From: an uncultured Eubacteriales bacterium
GTDB taxonomy: Bacteria; Bacillota; Clostridia; Christensenellales; CAG-138
DNA: 33,625 nt
Assembly: GCA_900547135.1 (NCBI GenBank)
Contig: URFJ01000005.1
Coordinates: forward strand, 1 to 33,625
Reading direction: 5' to 3'
A program made the translations under genes and the position numbers. Shown here piece after piece: positions 16,968-25,097 of the stretch. Every line of letters starts with the position of its first letter. Positions within the stretch are counted from its first letter, which is position 1. Under the pieces are notes generated by a model, which saw nothing but the letters and a program-made list of their open reading frames with translations, did no database searches and was not told the DNA's origin.

Positions 16968-17229
16968 AGCTATAATGGGAGCTGGCCTGTAAACAAAGCT
17001 ATATACCTAACAATTATATTTTTTAAGTTAAATAGCGAAAAAATTAACCGTTGCGCTGTGGACAAAGCTTGTCCGCAATGCTAGAATATATATACGACTA
17101 TATGACGTGTGTCCCGCTTGTCCGCTAAGGGTGCTGGATATAGGATTGGGAATACGCCCATGGCAATGTTTCTCGGTTTTGTTATGTCAAAACCCCACTG
17201 ATTTGAATACTGTTTAGGAGAGAGCAATT
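16968..17229 (+). promoter_or_regulatory. AT-rich upstream region of the 84-aa/zeta pair
   Basis: 262 nt without a gene, noticeably AT-rich. It carries a near-palindrome GGACAAAGCTTGTCC (17061-17075) and a second CTTGTCC at 17117-17123, which could be operator half-sites for an autoregulating antitoxin. A TTAGGAGAG ribosome site ends the region. No clear -35/-10 pair was settled. Confidence 0.35.
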
Positions 17230-17484
17230 ATGGAGACCATACTGATAAAAAACAGCGGTGATGACATGAAGAGAAACATAGGCCCAGTTACGCGTAACAG
17301 GAAGGACCCTATTATGAGGGTTCGGCCTAAAATCGCCCAGATACGCGACCTTAAACCCGCCCAGTCGGACGTGCGCGCCATGCTTGACTCTACGCGAAAG
17401 ATAACGTACGACACAAAGAGGGTTCAGGCGTTTTGCGACAGCCTCTGCCACAAGCTGTATACCGAGCATTTCGACGGCAAATAA
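17230..17484 (+). CDS. Small basic protein, candidate partner (antitoxin) of zeta toxin
   Basis: 84 residues, strongly basic in the middle (RNRKDPIMRVRPKIAQIRDLKPAQ) with an acidic, helical C-terminus containing CDSLCHKLY. It is followed after 25 nt by the zeta-type kinase on the same strand, the usual antitoxin-toxin arrangement. It does not look like the epsilon or PezA antitoxins: there is no obvious HTH and the charge pattern is different. It could instead be a DNA-binding or unrelated co-transcribed protein. Starts at ATG 17230 behind an AGGAGAG site. Confidence 0.6.
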   Translation: METILIKNSGDDMKRNIGPVTRNRKDPIMRVRPKIAQIRDLKPAQSDVRAMLDSTRKITYDTKRVQAFCDSLCHKLYTEHFDGK

Positions 17485-17509
17485 TTCACATAGCTCAGGA
17501 CGATAAATT

Positions 17510-18154
17510 ATGTACTTTGACAATGCGTTTACGGTTTTTGCCGGTCCAAACGGCGGCGGCAAATCGTCGCTGGTTTATTCCATGTGGAGGGATAACCCCT
17601 CAGCGCCGTATGTATGCGCCGATTCAATAGCCAAGGAAGAACCGATTTGCGGTATTGAAAACAGCGACCAAAGAAACCTCCAAGCTATGATAAAAGCGCA
17701 GGAAATCGTAAGCGACCGCCTCTCAAAGCGCCTTTCCGTTGCATATGAAACCGTGCTGTCCTCGGATTATAAATGGAATCTGTTTGAGCTTGCCAAAAGA
17801 AACGGAATGCCCATTTACGCTTACTACGTTACCACATGCGATCCGTCAATAAACGTGCGCCGCGTCAAACGCCGCGTCCTTGAGGGCGGCCATGATGTCC
17901 CTGAGGACAGAATTATATCAAGATACCACCGTTCGCATGCCAATTTAGGCAGGCTGCTGACGCTGTGCAGTTCAGCCTATGTGTTTGACAGCTCTGAAGA
18001 AAACGAACCGCCGGCACTGGTTTTATATAAAACCAGTGATACGCTGCTGTTTCGCGAGGAGCTTGCCAAGAACTACTCATGGCTCTCAGAGCTTCGCGAT
18101 AGCTGGGTTAAAGACGGACTGTTTGTTATTGATCAATACTGCGACAGCCTTTAA
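17510..18154 (+). CDS. Zeta-toxin family P-loop kinase
   Basis: Zeta/PezT toxins phosphorylate UDP-N-acetylglucosamine and so block peptidoglycan synthesis. The 214 residues hold a Walker A GPNGGGKS (12-19), the zeta-type Asp in CADSIAKE (Asp38), the ET pair in YETVLSS (80-81), and the Arg/Gly lid RRVLEGGHDVPEDRI (about 121-135), with SRYHRS after it. The C-terminus is diverged. The ribosome site (AGGAC, spaced) is weak, as often seen when toxin translation is coupled to the upstream gene. A terminator follows at 18182. Some family members phosphorylate other UDP-sugars or nucleotides, so the substrate is inferred. The pairing with the 84-aa protein supports a toxin-antitoxin role. Confidence 0.85.
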   Translation: MYFDNAFTVFAGPNGGGKSSLVYSMWRDNPSAPYVCADSIAKEEPICGIENSDQRNLQAMIKAQEIVSDRLSKRLSVAYETVLSSDYKWNLFELAKRNGMPIYAYYVTTCDPSINVRRVKRRVLEGGHDVPEDRIISRYHRSHANLGRLLTLCSSAYVFDSSEENEPPALVLYKTSDTLLFREELAKNYSWLSELRDSWVKDGLFVIDQYCDSL

Positions 18155-18181
18155 GCTGCAAGATATTGCTAATCTATGTCC

Positions 18182-18213
18182 AAAACTCCGGATATTGGTT
18201 TCAGGAGTTTTTT
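18182..18213 (+). terminator. Terminator after the zeta-toxin gene
   Basis: 8-bp arms AAAACTCC/GGAGTTTT (18182-18189, 18204-18211) with a 14-nt loop, followed by further T. 28 nt after the stop codon. Confidence 0.7.
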
Positions 18214-18290
18214 ATGCCCATAGCGATTCCTCCCGTCGTCAACGTTAAGCAACAATCAAGCAGCCGCTTGTTCGTTTTTGCCTCCGGTGG

Positions 18291-18323
18291 CTTAGAACCT
18301 TTTTTGCAAAAAAGGGTTCTAAG
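18291..18323. repeat. Extragenic palindrome 1
   Basis: Near-perfect inverted repeat, CTTAGAACC plus six T, then GC, then six A plus GGGTTCTAAG, one extra G in the right arm. Typical of small dispersed clostridial palindromes. It may fold in RNA on either strand. Confidence 0.6.
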
Positions 18324-18439
18324 AACTCCAAAAAACGCAATGGGATAATATTAAATTTGGATGGATCGCCACAATTTTCAATTCAGTCAAAAATTAGCAC
18401 AGACGGATCACAGCTTGGTCGTACCTAAAAGTATAATTC

Positions 18440-18474
18440 ATCAAAAGTCAGCGGCATGTATGGTGACTTTTGAT
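18440..18474. repeat. Extragenic palindrome 2
   Basis: Perfect 11-bp arms ATCAAAAGTCA and TGACTTTTGAT with a 13-nt spacer, in a gap without genes. No T-run and no gene it obviously serves. Confidence 0.55.
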
Positions 18475-18530
18475 GGTGCGCAAACGGTAAAAATCTAAAA
18501 TATAAAAGTCAAAAATTGTTTTTCGGGATT

Positions 18531-18564
18531 CCAAAGGGGACTTTTTACAAAAAGTCCCCTTTGG
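18531..18564. repeat. Extragenic palindrome 3 (16-bp perfect arms)
   Basis: Arms CCAAAGGGGACTTTTT and AAAAAGTCCCCTTTGG with only AC between. Layout (purine block, T-stretch, central dinucleotide, mirror) resembles palindrome 1, suggesting the same dispersed-repeat type. No coding frame is interrupted. Confidence 0.65.
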
Positions 18565-18632
18565 CGGGGTATCGGGCGGAGCCCCATACGGTTGCACTGA
18601 ACAAGTGCATTGCGAATCGCAACAGGCGATTT

Positions 18633-18674
18633 TATAGCCCCGCGTCGCGCCTTACGGAGCAATGCGGGGCTATA
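18633..18674. repeat. Inverted repeat just past nifJ
   Basis: 11-bp arms TATAGCCCCGC (18633-18643) and GCGGGGCTATA (18664-18674), 11 nt beyond the nifJ stop codon. It is positioned like a 3' mRNA-stabilising stem or terminator for nifJ on the minus strand, but the expected T-run is missing. Confidence 0.55.
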
Positions 18675-18685
18675 AATAAAAGTGA

Positions 18686-21600
18686 TTACATATCTGACAG
18701 CTTCTTATAGTACTCCAGCTTCTCCTTAGCCTCGTTCTCGGCGCGATCGAACAGCTCGTCGGCCACATCGGGGAACTGGCGTTTTAGGCTGGTGTAGCGA
18801 ACTTCGCCCATCAGGAACTCCTTATAGCCCATCTTGGGAGCCTTGCTGTCGAGCGTAAACGGGTTCTTGCCCTGCTCGCCCAGATCCGGGTTATACCTAT
18901 AAAGCGGCCAGTAGCCGGACTCGACGGCCTTCTTGGCTTCCTTCTGGCTATTGCCCATTCCTCCGGCAATACCGTGGTTGATGCACGGCGCGTAGGCGAT
19001 TATCAAGGACGGGCCCTTGTATGCCTCGGCCTCGGTTACAGCCTTCATAAGCTGGTTCTGATCGGCGCCCATGCTGACCTTTGCAACATATACGTAGCCG
19101 TAGCTCATTGCCATCATGCCCAAATCCTTTTTCTTGGTGCGCTTGCCGGCGGCCGCAAACTTTGCCACCGAACCGGTGGGCGTTGCCTTTGACGACTGCC
19201 CGCCGGTGTTTGAGTATACCTCGGTGTCCATTACAAGGATGTTTACGTCCTCGTCCATGGCCAGCACGTGGTCCAGTCCGCCGTAGCCAATGTCATACGC
19301 CCAGCCGTCGCCGCCGAAGATCCAGATGGATTTTTTGACCATCAGGTCCTCCATCGCGCTAATCTGCCTGCACAGTTCGTCGCAGTCGCAGCCGCAGTCC
19401 TTGCAGCTGTTTACAAGCTCCTTGAGCTTTTCAGAAGCAACCCTGCTGCCCTCGGCGCAGTCCATGTTCTTAATCCAGTTCTCACATATCTCCCTCGCCT
19501 CGCCGTCACATGCCTCGGCAAGCTCTGTCACCAGATCCCTGAGCTTATCGCGGCGGTGCGATACTGCCAGGTTCATGCCATATCCGAACTCGGCGTTGTC
19601 CTCAAACAGCGAGTTTGCCCATGCGGGGCCATGGCCCTTTTCATTTACAGTATACGGACATGTCGGCGCGCTGCCGCCATAGATGGATGAACAGCCCGTT
19701 GCGTTGGCGATGATCATCCTGTCGCCGTAGAGCTGGGTGATCAGCTTGACATACGGGGTTTCTCCGCAGCCAGCGCACGCCCCCGAAAACTCGAACAGCG
19801 GCTGTAGGAACTGGCTGCCCTTAACAGTGGCCCGGTTGAGCTCTACCTGCTTCTTGGGCAGGCGGATGGCGTATTCCCAGTTCTTTTCCTCTTTGTCCAT
19901 GATTTCGCCGGCGCCCGTCATTGTCAGCGTGTCGGCGCGTTTATTACCCGGGCAAACATGTGCGCAGTTGCCGCAGCCGGTGCAATCCAGCGGCGAGAGC
20001 TGCATGCGGAAGTTGAGCCCTTCAAAGCCCTTGCCGTTTGCATTGATGGCTGTAAAGCCCTCGGGCGCGTTTTCCTTTTCCTCGTCGGTGAGGAGGAACG
20101 GGCGTATGCACGCGTGCGGGCATACGAGTGCGCACTGGTTGCACTGAATGCAGTTTTCGCTGTTCCAGCAGGGCAGGTCTACGGCTATGCCGCGCTTTTC
20201 ATACTTGGTCGTGCCGGTGGGTACAAAGCCGTCCGCCGAAAGCATGCTTACGGGCAGGCTGTCGCCCTTTTGAGCCAATATCGGCCTGATAAAGTCGGTG
20301 AAGTACGGATCGTCGCTGACCTCTACCGTCCTAGCTCCCGTGTCCGCGTTTACCCAGCTCTCGGGATACTTTATCTCCTCAAGGCCGAAAATGCCGGCGT
20401 CAATCGCGTCGTAGTTGCTCTTTACAATCGCGTCGCCCTTCTTGCCGTAGGACTTCTTGGCGGCTTCCTTCATGTAGCCGATAGCGTCATCTACGGGGAT
20501 TACATTTGCAAGCTTGAAGAAGGCGCTCTGCATTATGGTGTTGATGCGGCTGCCCATTCCAACCTGCTTTGCAATCCTGATGGCGTCGATGTTATAAAAG
20601 CGAAGCTTTTTGTTCGCTATTGAGCGCTTCATCTCGGCCGGAAGCTCGCGCTCCATGTCCTCAAGCGTCCACGCCGAGTTTAGAAGGAACACGCCCCCAT
20701 CCTTAATGCCCTCTAGCACGTCGTAGCGCGTGACGTAGGAGGGGTTGTGGCAGGCGATGAAGTCCGCCTGGTCTATCAGGTAAGGCGACTGTATCGGGGA
20801 CTTGCCAAAGCGAAGGTGGCTTACCGTAAAGCCGCCCGACTTCTTGGAGTCGTAGGCAAAATAGCCCTGCGCGTACATGTCAGTATGGTCGCCGATGATC
20901 TTGATTGAGTTCTTGTTTGCGCCAACCGTTCCGTCCGAGCCTAGTCCAAAGAATTTGCAGCGGATCGTGCCCTCGGGCGCCGCGTCTATCATCTCGTTTA
21001 CAGGCAGCGACGTGTTTGTAACGTCGTCCACGATGCCCACGGTAAAATGGTTCTTCGGACAGTTTTCATTAAGGTTGTCGTATACGGCCTTGACCATTGA
21101 CGGCGTGAATTCCTTGGAGCCCAGTCCGTACCTGCCGCCGAATACCTCCACTCCGCCCAGGCCGTTTTCCTTGAACGCCGCTACCACGTCGGTGTAAAGC
21201 GGCTCGCCCAGGGAGCCAGGCTCCTTGGTGCGGTCGAGGACCGCCACGCGCTTCACAGTCTTCGGCATTGCGGCAATAAGCCTGTCGGCCGCAAACGGTC
21301 GGTACAGGCGCACCTTGATCAGGCCCACCTTTTCGCCGCGGCTGAGCATATAGTTTACGGTTTCCTCAGCGGCGTCCGCGCCGGAACCCATTATGATTAT
21401 AACGCGCTCGGCGTCCGGCGCGCCCACATAGTCGAACAGGTTGTAGCGGCGGCCCGTAAGCTCGCCCACCTGCTTCATGTATTCCTCTACGATTGCGGGC
21501 ACTTGCATGTAGCGGCCGTTCGCGGCCTCGCGGCCCTGGAAATAGACGTCCGGATTCTGTGCCGTGCCGGCCTGATGCGGATGCTCTGGGTTAAGCGCGC

Positions 21601-22213
21601 GCGCGCGGAAGCGCTTGACCGCCTCAAAGTCGCACAGCTTCGCCATATCGGCGTAATCAATGGCCTCTATCTTCTGTACCTCGTGGGACGTGCGGAACCC
21701 GTCGAAGAAGTGCAGGAACGGCAGGCTGGATTTGATCGAACTCAGATGCGCCACAAGCGCCAGGTCCATGACCTCCTGAACCGAAGCCGCGCTTAGCATG
21801 GCAAAACCCGTCTGGCGGCAGCCCATCACGTCGCTGTGGTCGCCAAAGATGGACAGCGAATGCGCGGCCAGGGCGCGCGCCGAAACGTGAAATACTCCGG
21901 GGAGCAATTCACCTGAAATTTTGTACATGTTGGGTATCATCAAAAGCAGGCCCTGCGACGCTGTAAACGTTGTGGTCAGCGCGCCTGCGGCAAGCGAACC
22001 GTGTACAGCGCCGGCGGCTCCGGCCTCGGACTGCATTTCTGCTATGCGGACCTTCTGCCCGAACAGGTTTGTCCTGCCTGCAGCCGCCCAGTCGTCGGCT
22101 ACTTCAGCCATGGGCGACGAAGGGGTGATGGGGTATATCGCCGCCACGTCGGAAAATGCGTATGCGACGTGGGCCGCGGCGGTATTGCCATCAATAGTGA
22201 TGGTTTTTGCCAT
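18686..22213 (-). CDS. nifJ: Pyruvate:ferredoxin (flavodoxin) oxidoreductase
   Basis: Cytoplasmic single-chain enzyme converting pyruvate and CoA to acetyl-CoA and CO2 with reduction of ferredoxin or flavodoxin, the central pyruvate-oxidising step of anaerobic Clostridia. The 1175 residues are full length. Domain I carries YPITPSSPMAE and EMQSEAGAAGAVHG. The ferredoxin domain has two 4Fe-4S motifs, CIQCNQCALVCP (about 687-698) and CTGCGNCAHVCP (about 742-753). The TPP domain has CAGCGETPY (about 811), a GDGWAYDIGYGG segment (about 968) and the SNTGGQ motif; a Cys cluster CKDCGCDCDELC is inserted before it. The ATG at 22213 follows a GGAGG site. It stands alone with its own promoter. Confidence 0.98.
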   Translation of the reverse strand: MAKTITIDGNTAAAHVAYAFSDVAAIYPITPSSPMAEVADDWAAAGRTNLFGQKVRIAEMQSEAGAAGAVHGSLAAGALTTTFTASQGLLLMIPNMYKISGELLPGVFHVSARALAAHSLSIFGDHSDVMGCRQTGFAMLSAASVQEVMDLALVAHLSSIKSSLPFLHFFDGFRTSHEVQKIEAIDYADMAKLCDFEAVKRFRARALNPEHPHQAGTAQNPDVYFQGREAANGRYMQVPAIVEEYMKQVGELTGRRYNLFDYVGAPDAERVIIIMGSGADAAEETVNYMLSRGEKVGLIKVRLYRPFAADRLIAAMPKTVKRVAVLDRTKEPGSLGEPLYTDVVAAFKENGLGGVEVFGGRYGLGSKEFTPSMVKAVYDNLNENCPKNHFTVGIVDDVTNTSLPVNEMIDAAPEGTIRCKFFGLGSDGTVGANKNSIKIIGDHTDMYAQGYFAYDSKKSGGFTVSHLRFGKSPIQSPYLIDQADFIACHNPSYVTRYDVLEGIKDGGVFLLNSAWTLEDMERELPAEMKRSIANKKLRFYNIDAIRIAKQVGMGSRINTIMQSAFFKLANVIPVDDAIGYMKEAAKKSYGKKGDAIVKSNYDAIDAGIFGLEEIKYPESWVNADTGARTVEVSDDPYFTDFIRPILAQKGDSLPVSMLSADGFVPTGTTKYEKRGIAVDLPCWNSENCIQCNQCALVCPHACIRPFLLTDEEKENAPEGFTAINANGKGFEGLNFRMQLSPLDCTGCGNCAHVCPGNKRADTLTMTGAGEIMDKEEKNWEYAIRLPKKQVELNRATVKGSQFLQPLFEFSGACAGCGETPYVKLITQLYGDRMIIANATGCSSIYGGSAPTCPYTVNEKGHGPAWANSLFEDNAEFGYGMNLAVSHRRDKLRDLVTELAEACDGEAREICENWIKNMDCAEGSRVASEKLKELVNSCKDCGCDCDELCRQISAMEDLMVKKSIWIFGGDGWAYDIGYGGLDHVLAMDEDVNILVMDTEVYSNTGGQSSKATPTGSVAKFAAAGKRTKKKDLGMMAMSYGYVYVAKVSMGADQNQLMKAVTEAEAYKGPSLIIAYAPCINHGIAGGMGNSQKEAKKAVESGYWPLYRYNPDLGEQGKNPFTLDSKAPKMGYKEFLMGEVRYTSLKRQFPDVADELFDRAENEAKEKLEYYKKLSDM

Positions 22214-22559
22214 ATCAATTGACCTCCTGCGTAATAGTGGTTAACCTCAGCCGATAAGGCCGCATACGTCTAAAATGCGCCGCAGCCAGACTGGTTTTTA
22301 GCCGCAATAAAACCAAATCAGGGCCTGGTTTTTTGCGCCGCCAAAGGCGAAGATGCCCCGTAAAACGGCCTTTAGACCGTACTAAGGCGTGAAACAGAGC
22401 CAATGCCGAAAAAGCCGCGGGTATACCGCGCGGGTCTGGTATAATACATCCCGCCGCGCGCCTAGACCGTAAACGCCGTGTGCGCCCTTGCCGGCTGAGG
22501 GTATACGCCGAAAAATTATAAAAGCCTTGTCCATTTTTCCGGCGGATTTATCCGCAATC
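22214..22559 (-). promoter_or_regulatory. nifJ: Long (~340 nt) nifJ leader
   Basis: Between the predicted transcription start (about 22553) and the nifJ ATG lie some 340 nt with no convincing gene. The leader is GC-rich and able to fold (for example GGTTTTTTGCG/CGCCAAAGG-type segments near 22328-22350). I cannot match it to a known riboswitch class. Post-transcriptional control is possible but unproven. Confidence 0.4.
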
Positions 22560-22588
22560 ATTATATAAGCGGAACATTCGCCTGTCAA
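22560..22588 (-). promoter_or_regulatory. nifJ: Consensus sigma-A promoter for nifJ
   Basis: On the minus strand TTGACA (22583-22588) and TATAAT (22560-22565) are separated by exactly 17 bases, a perfect match to the housekeeping consensus. The only gene downstream on this strand is nifJ, whose start is about 340 nt away. Confidence 0.88.
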
Positions 22589-22613
22589 GAAAACCACGGG
22601 TAAAGCGGAGTTT

Positions 22614-22768
22614 ATGAAAAAATATAAAATCCTGGCGATGGTCATGGCGCTTTCATACCGCGCTTGTTCAGCACGCATATATATGGGGCTTTTGGCCTAA
22701 GCATTGTGTTGTCTAAGCTGATTTTTGATGAACTGTGTTTTTGGGGAACGTACCCAAGCTTACATTGA
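22614..22768 (+). pseudogene. Possible small membrane protein with a frameshift
   Basis: An ATG with a GGAGTTT site opens a short frame, MKKYKILAMVMAL, which soon runs into unrelated sequence and TAA at 22698-22700. Shifting frame at about 22650 gives FIPRLFSTHIYGAFGLSIVL and onwards to a TGA at 22766-22768. Together about 51 hydrophobic residues result, with two membrane spans. The join is smooth, but the product is not one I recognise, so a chance reading is possible. Confidence 0.3.
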
Positions 22769-23160
22769 CATTAATACAATAAATTCAGCGGCGCTTCGGG
22801 TTGTCGGACCTGCCGACAAGGTAGTCGGGCGAATAAATGTAGGATTGTAAAACATTTATTGTAGTACTATACTTTTCATCCGTGTTCCTCCTCTGACCTG
22901 GTCTGGTGGATTATGTTAACGTATATAGTATGACTAAATAGACTATGCGCATATAAATTCCGCTATCCAAATGCGATCTTTAAAGCGTCATAGCTCATGC
23001 GACCTGGTTGTTAAGTTTATGGCAGCATGACCGTGTGTTTACTTCATCCGTCGGCCTCTCCCTTCGGACCTATCAGCGTTATGAACATGGAGAACGCCAG
23101 CCTATGATGTACTAATCGCCCTGGCCGACTATTCATAAAAACCGCCCAATTCTTACTTTA
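22769..23160. other. Gap without a convincing gene
   Basis: About 390 nt. Two small hairpins stand out: TTGTCGG/CCGACAA (22800-22818) and AATAAATG/CATTTATT (22832-22859). The stretch 22990-23140 contains fragments vaguely like the 3' end of 23S rRNA, which I do not accept as an rRNA remnant. Confidence 0.4.
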
Positions 23161-23511
23161 TTACAGCTTAGCATATTCGTCCTCGTAGTTCCTGCCCATG
23201 TTTCCGCCATGTTTTTCACAGTACGCGGTTGACAGCTCGTGTGCAGTAACTCCATATCTGAGCAGCGTGTCTAAATAATACATCAGCACATCGCCCATTT
23301 CTTCGATAAAAGCACGCCTTACGTTTTTGTCGCCCATTATCGCATGGTCGCCTTTTTTCTTGATTATAGACGCCGCCTCACCTATCTCCTCTATCATCCA
23401 CAGCATGAAATCCCGTCCATACTTAGGCTCCATAGGCGACCAGCTGTCGCTGTGAACGGCCCACAGCTCCGTCTGCAAGGCCATCATTTCGGATATTTTC
23501 AAGTCTTTCAT
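23161..23511 (-). CDS. MazG-like nucleotide pyrophosphohydrolase
   Basis: Member of the all-alpha NTP pyrophosphohydrolase (MazG/dUTPase-2) superfamily, which removes pyrophosphate from (d)NTPs to clean the nucleotide pool. The 116 residues carry the two metal-binding motifs EEIGE (41-45, EExxE) and EEMGD (70-74, EExxD), with helices as expected for a single-domain form, far shorter than two-domain MazG. The ATG at 23511 has a GGAAGGG site. Stands alone between two gaps. Substrate preference (dUTP, dCTP, canonical or modified NTP) cannot be read from the sequence. Confidence 0.85.
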   Translation of the reverse strand: MKDLKISEMMALQTELWAVHSDSWSPMEPKYGRDFMLWMIEEIGEAASIIKKKGDHAIMGDKNVRRAFIEEMGDVLMYYLDTLLRYGVTAHELSTAYCEKHGGNMGRNYEDEYAKL

Positions 23512-23562
23512 TTATGCGCCCTTCCGATTTAGTTAATTATAACATTCCGCACTTGATGCATA

Positions 23563-23605
23563 AACGGGCGCCCTTCACATTTTGCGCGCCCGTTTTCGAT
23601 TTTTT
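23563..23605 (+). terminator. GC-rich hairpin with T tail
   Basis: 9-bp arms AACGGGCGC/GCGCCCGTT (23563-23571, 23586-23594) followed by TTCGATTTTTT, reading as a terminator on the plus strand. No plus-strand gene lies upstream, so its role is unclear. It sits between the MazG-like and thiT genes. Confidence 0.4.
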
Positions 23606-23759
23606 ATTCCACATGGGCCGTATACGCTCAATAGAATGAGTCACTGCATATGCATAGGTCATATAAATACAAAGCGGAATTTCAAGCGTTAATACATTAA
23701 CAGCCTTTGGGCCTTCTGCGTAAGAACGCCCCGCGCCATGCGGCGCGTGGTAAGGCCAA

Positions 23760-24608
23760 TCAATACTTTACGGCAGCCTCCACCCTCTTTATCCCTGGCA
23801 GTAGCGCCACTATTACGCACAGCGCGGCGTCAACGCCTATGGTCAGGGCGTTATATGCAAGCGAGTAGCCCCAGACATTTGAAAATCCGTAATCGCCGGC
23901 GCTTGAGCCAAAGAAAACGGCCCCGGATATAACCGAGCATATCATCCTGGCAATTCCAGCAACCGCCATGCCCAGCGGCAGTTTTTTGGGGAACAGCGAA
24001 GCCAGTCCCAGGCAGGTAAACGCCAGAAAATAATCCAGTATGAATTGGGCCCAGTGAACTACCCAGGCGCCCTGAATTATCTGGAGCACGCCGTAGGCGA
24101 ACGCCGCTATAAATCCGTATGCAGGGCCGAACCAGCACGCATACGCCGCCACGGGCAGCATGCTGAGCAGGGTAATCGAACCGCCAAAGGGCATTGAGAA
24201 CAGCTTAAAGTAGCTCAGCACAAACGAGAGGCCGACGCATAGCGCGCCGAACACCAGCGCGCGGGTTGAGTTGGGTTTAGCCATCTCAAGGCTTCGGCTG
24301 CGCCTTGCGTAAAACACGGCGGCAAACGCCACCAAAACGGCAAACGCTACGCATCCGCTGATTATATACATGCCAGCACCGCGAACCTCGGTAATGTATA
24401 GTAGCACCAGGTATGAAACCACAAACGCCAGTGCAATGGTCAAAAGCGCGGACGTCATGGAGCCCAGCCTGTCGCCTTTGGGACTCGGCCTGAGCTTGAA
24501 TATCAGCATGGCGGCCGCGAATATGACCACCAGCGCCAGCGCGCCTATGAGCATGTACAGCTCCAGGCCCTCAAGCTCGGACAGCTTTTCAAATAGTACG
24601 AATTTCAT
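23760..24608 (-). CDS. thiT: ThiT-type thiamine transporter S-component with extra N-terminal membrane domain
   Basis: Substrate-binding membrane subunit of an energy-coupling-factor transporter for thiamine; the EcfA/EcfT parts are encoded elsewhere. Start at ATG 24608 (282 residues) behind CGGAGG; an in-frame ATG upstream lacks this site. Residues 113-282 are ThiT-like: six helices, GGSITLLSMLP (142-152), YGVLQ (172-176), and HWAQFILDY (185-193) with the aromatic residues that bind thiamine. Residues 1-105 form three further helices (18-38, 53-72, 78-100), absent from standard ThiT of about 180-200 residues. A TPP riboswitch and terminator sit in the leader, so expression falls when thiamine pyrophosphate is plentiful. 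Confidence 0.9.
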   Translation of the reverse strand: MKFVLFEKLSELEGLELYMLIGALALVVIFAAAMLIFKLRPSPKGDRLGSMTSALLTIALAFVVSYLVLLYITEVRGAGMYIISGCVAFAVLVAFAAVFYARRSRSLEMAKPNSTRALVFGALCVGLSFVLSYFKLFSMPFGGSITLLSMLPVAAYACWFGPAYGFIAAFAYGVLQIIQGAWVVHWAQFILDYFLAFTCLGLASLFPKKLPLGMAVAGIARMICSVISGAVFFGSSAGDYGFSNVWGYSLAYNALTIGVDAALCVIVALLPGIKRVEAAVKY

Positions 24609-24661
24609 GCAATACCTCCGATTTGCCGCCATCAATGCCGGCCGCCGCGAAAAGGGGCGCT

Positions 24662-24698
24662 AAAAAAAACGCCCATTCCGCAAGCTGCAGAATGGGCG
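24662..24698 (-). terminator. Riboswitch-controlled terminator in the thiT leader
   Basis: On the minus strand an 8-9 bp stem CGCCCATT/AATGGGCG (24670-24678, 24690-24698) is followed by eight T (complement of 24662-24669). It lies between the TPP aptamer and the thiT start, as expected of a transcriptional expression platform. Confidence 0.9.
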
Positions 24699-24715
24699 AA
24701 CATAATAAGCCCGTT

Positions 24716-24796
24716 TCCTGCCGCCTTCCCTACGCGGGTATTAACCCAACAGGTTCCAAGGGACTGTCTCAGCGCGCCTGCGCACCCCCGGCGGAT
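24716..24796 (-). promoter_or_regulatory. TPP riboswitch (THI element)
   Basis: The minus strand has the conserved aptamer parts in order: closing helix CCGCC (24790-24794) with GGCGG (24721-24725), GGGGUGC, CUGAGA (24767-24772), GGAACCUG, and the GGGUUAAUACCCGCGUAGGGAA block. It binds thiamine pyrophosphate and switches the terminator just downstream, controlling the thiamine transporter. Confidence 0.96.
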
Positions 24797-24808
24797 AATG
24801 ATAACTTA

Positions 24809-24836
24809 ATTATACACATATGATGATATATTGCAA
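24809..24836 (-). promoter_or_regulatory. Promoter of the thiT transcription unit
   Basis: On the minus strand TTGCAA (24831-24836), 16 bases, then TATAAT (24809-24814), placing the start point immediately in front of the TPP aptamer. Confidence 0.7.
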
Positions 24837-25097
24837 CGTAAATCTGCATTTTAATAATCCCTGTTTTATGCCCAGCTTTACATTCGCAAAAAAGCCCTTA
24901 TTTTATGCGTATATGCTTATTCCAGTAAACCTGCTAATATAAAGCGGCACGCTTGCTCCCAAAAAGCCGTACCCAGCCAATATGGAAATACATCCGGTTT
25001 TGAGGTATAATAGGCTTGGTCCCGTATAGTTTCAGCCTTATCTTCACGTACAGATAAATGATTATAATGGGCGGACGATTTTATGTGAGGGTGTGTT
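24837..25097. other. Gap between thiT promoter and the GNAT pseudogene
   Basis: 261 nt with no gene seen. A plus-strand TATAAT at 25006-25011 and a GTGAGGGTG site at 25085-25093 probably served the GNAT pseudogene that follows. Confidence 0.4.

Noticed and set aside
22990..23140. Fragments vaguely like the 3' end of 23S rRNA (…GATGTACTAATCGCCC…)
   Set aside because: Only short scattered matches, no extended rRNA sequence and no conserved helices. Not called as an rRNA remnant.
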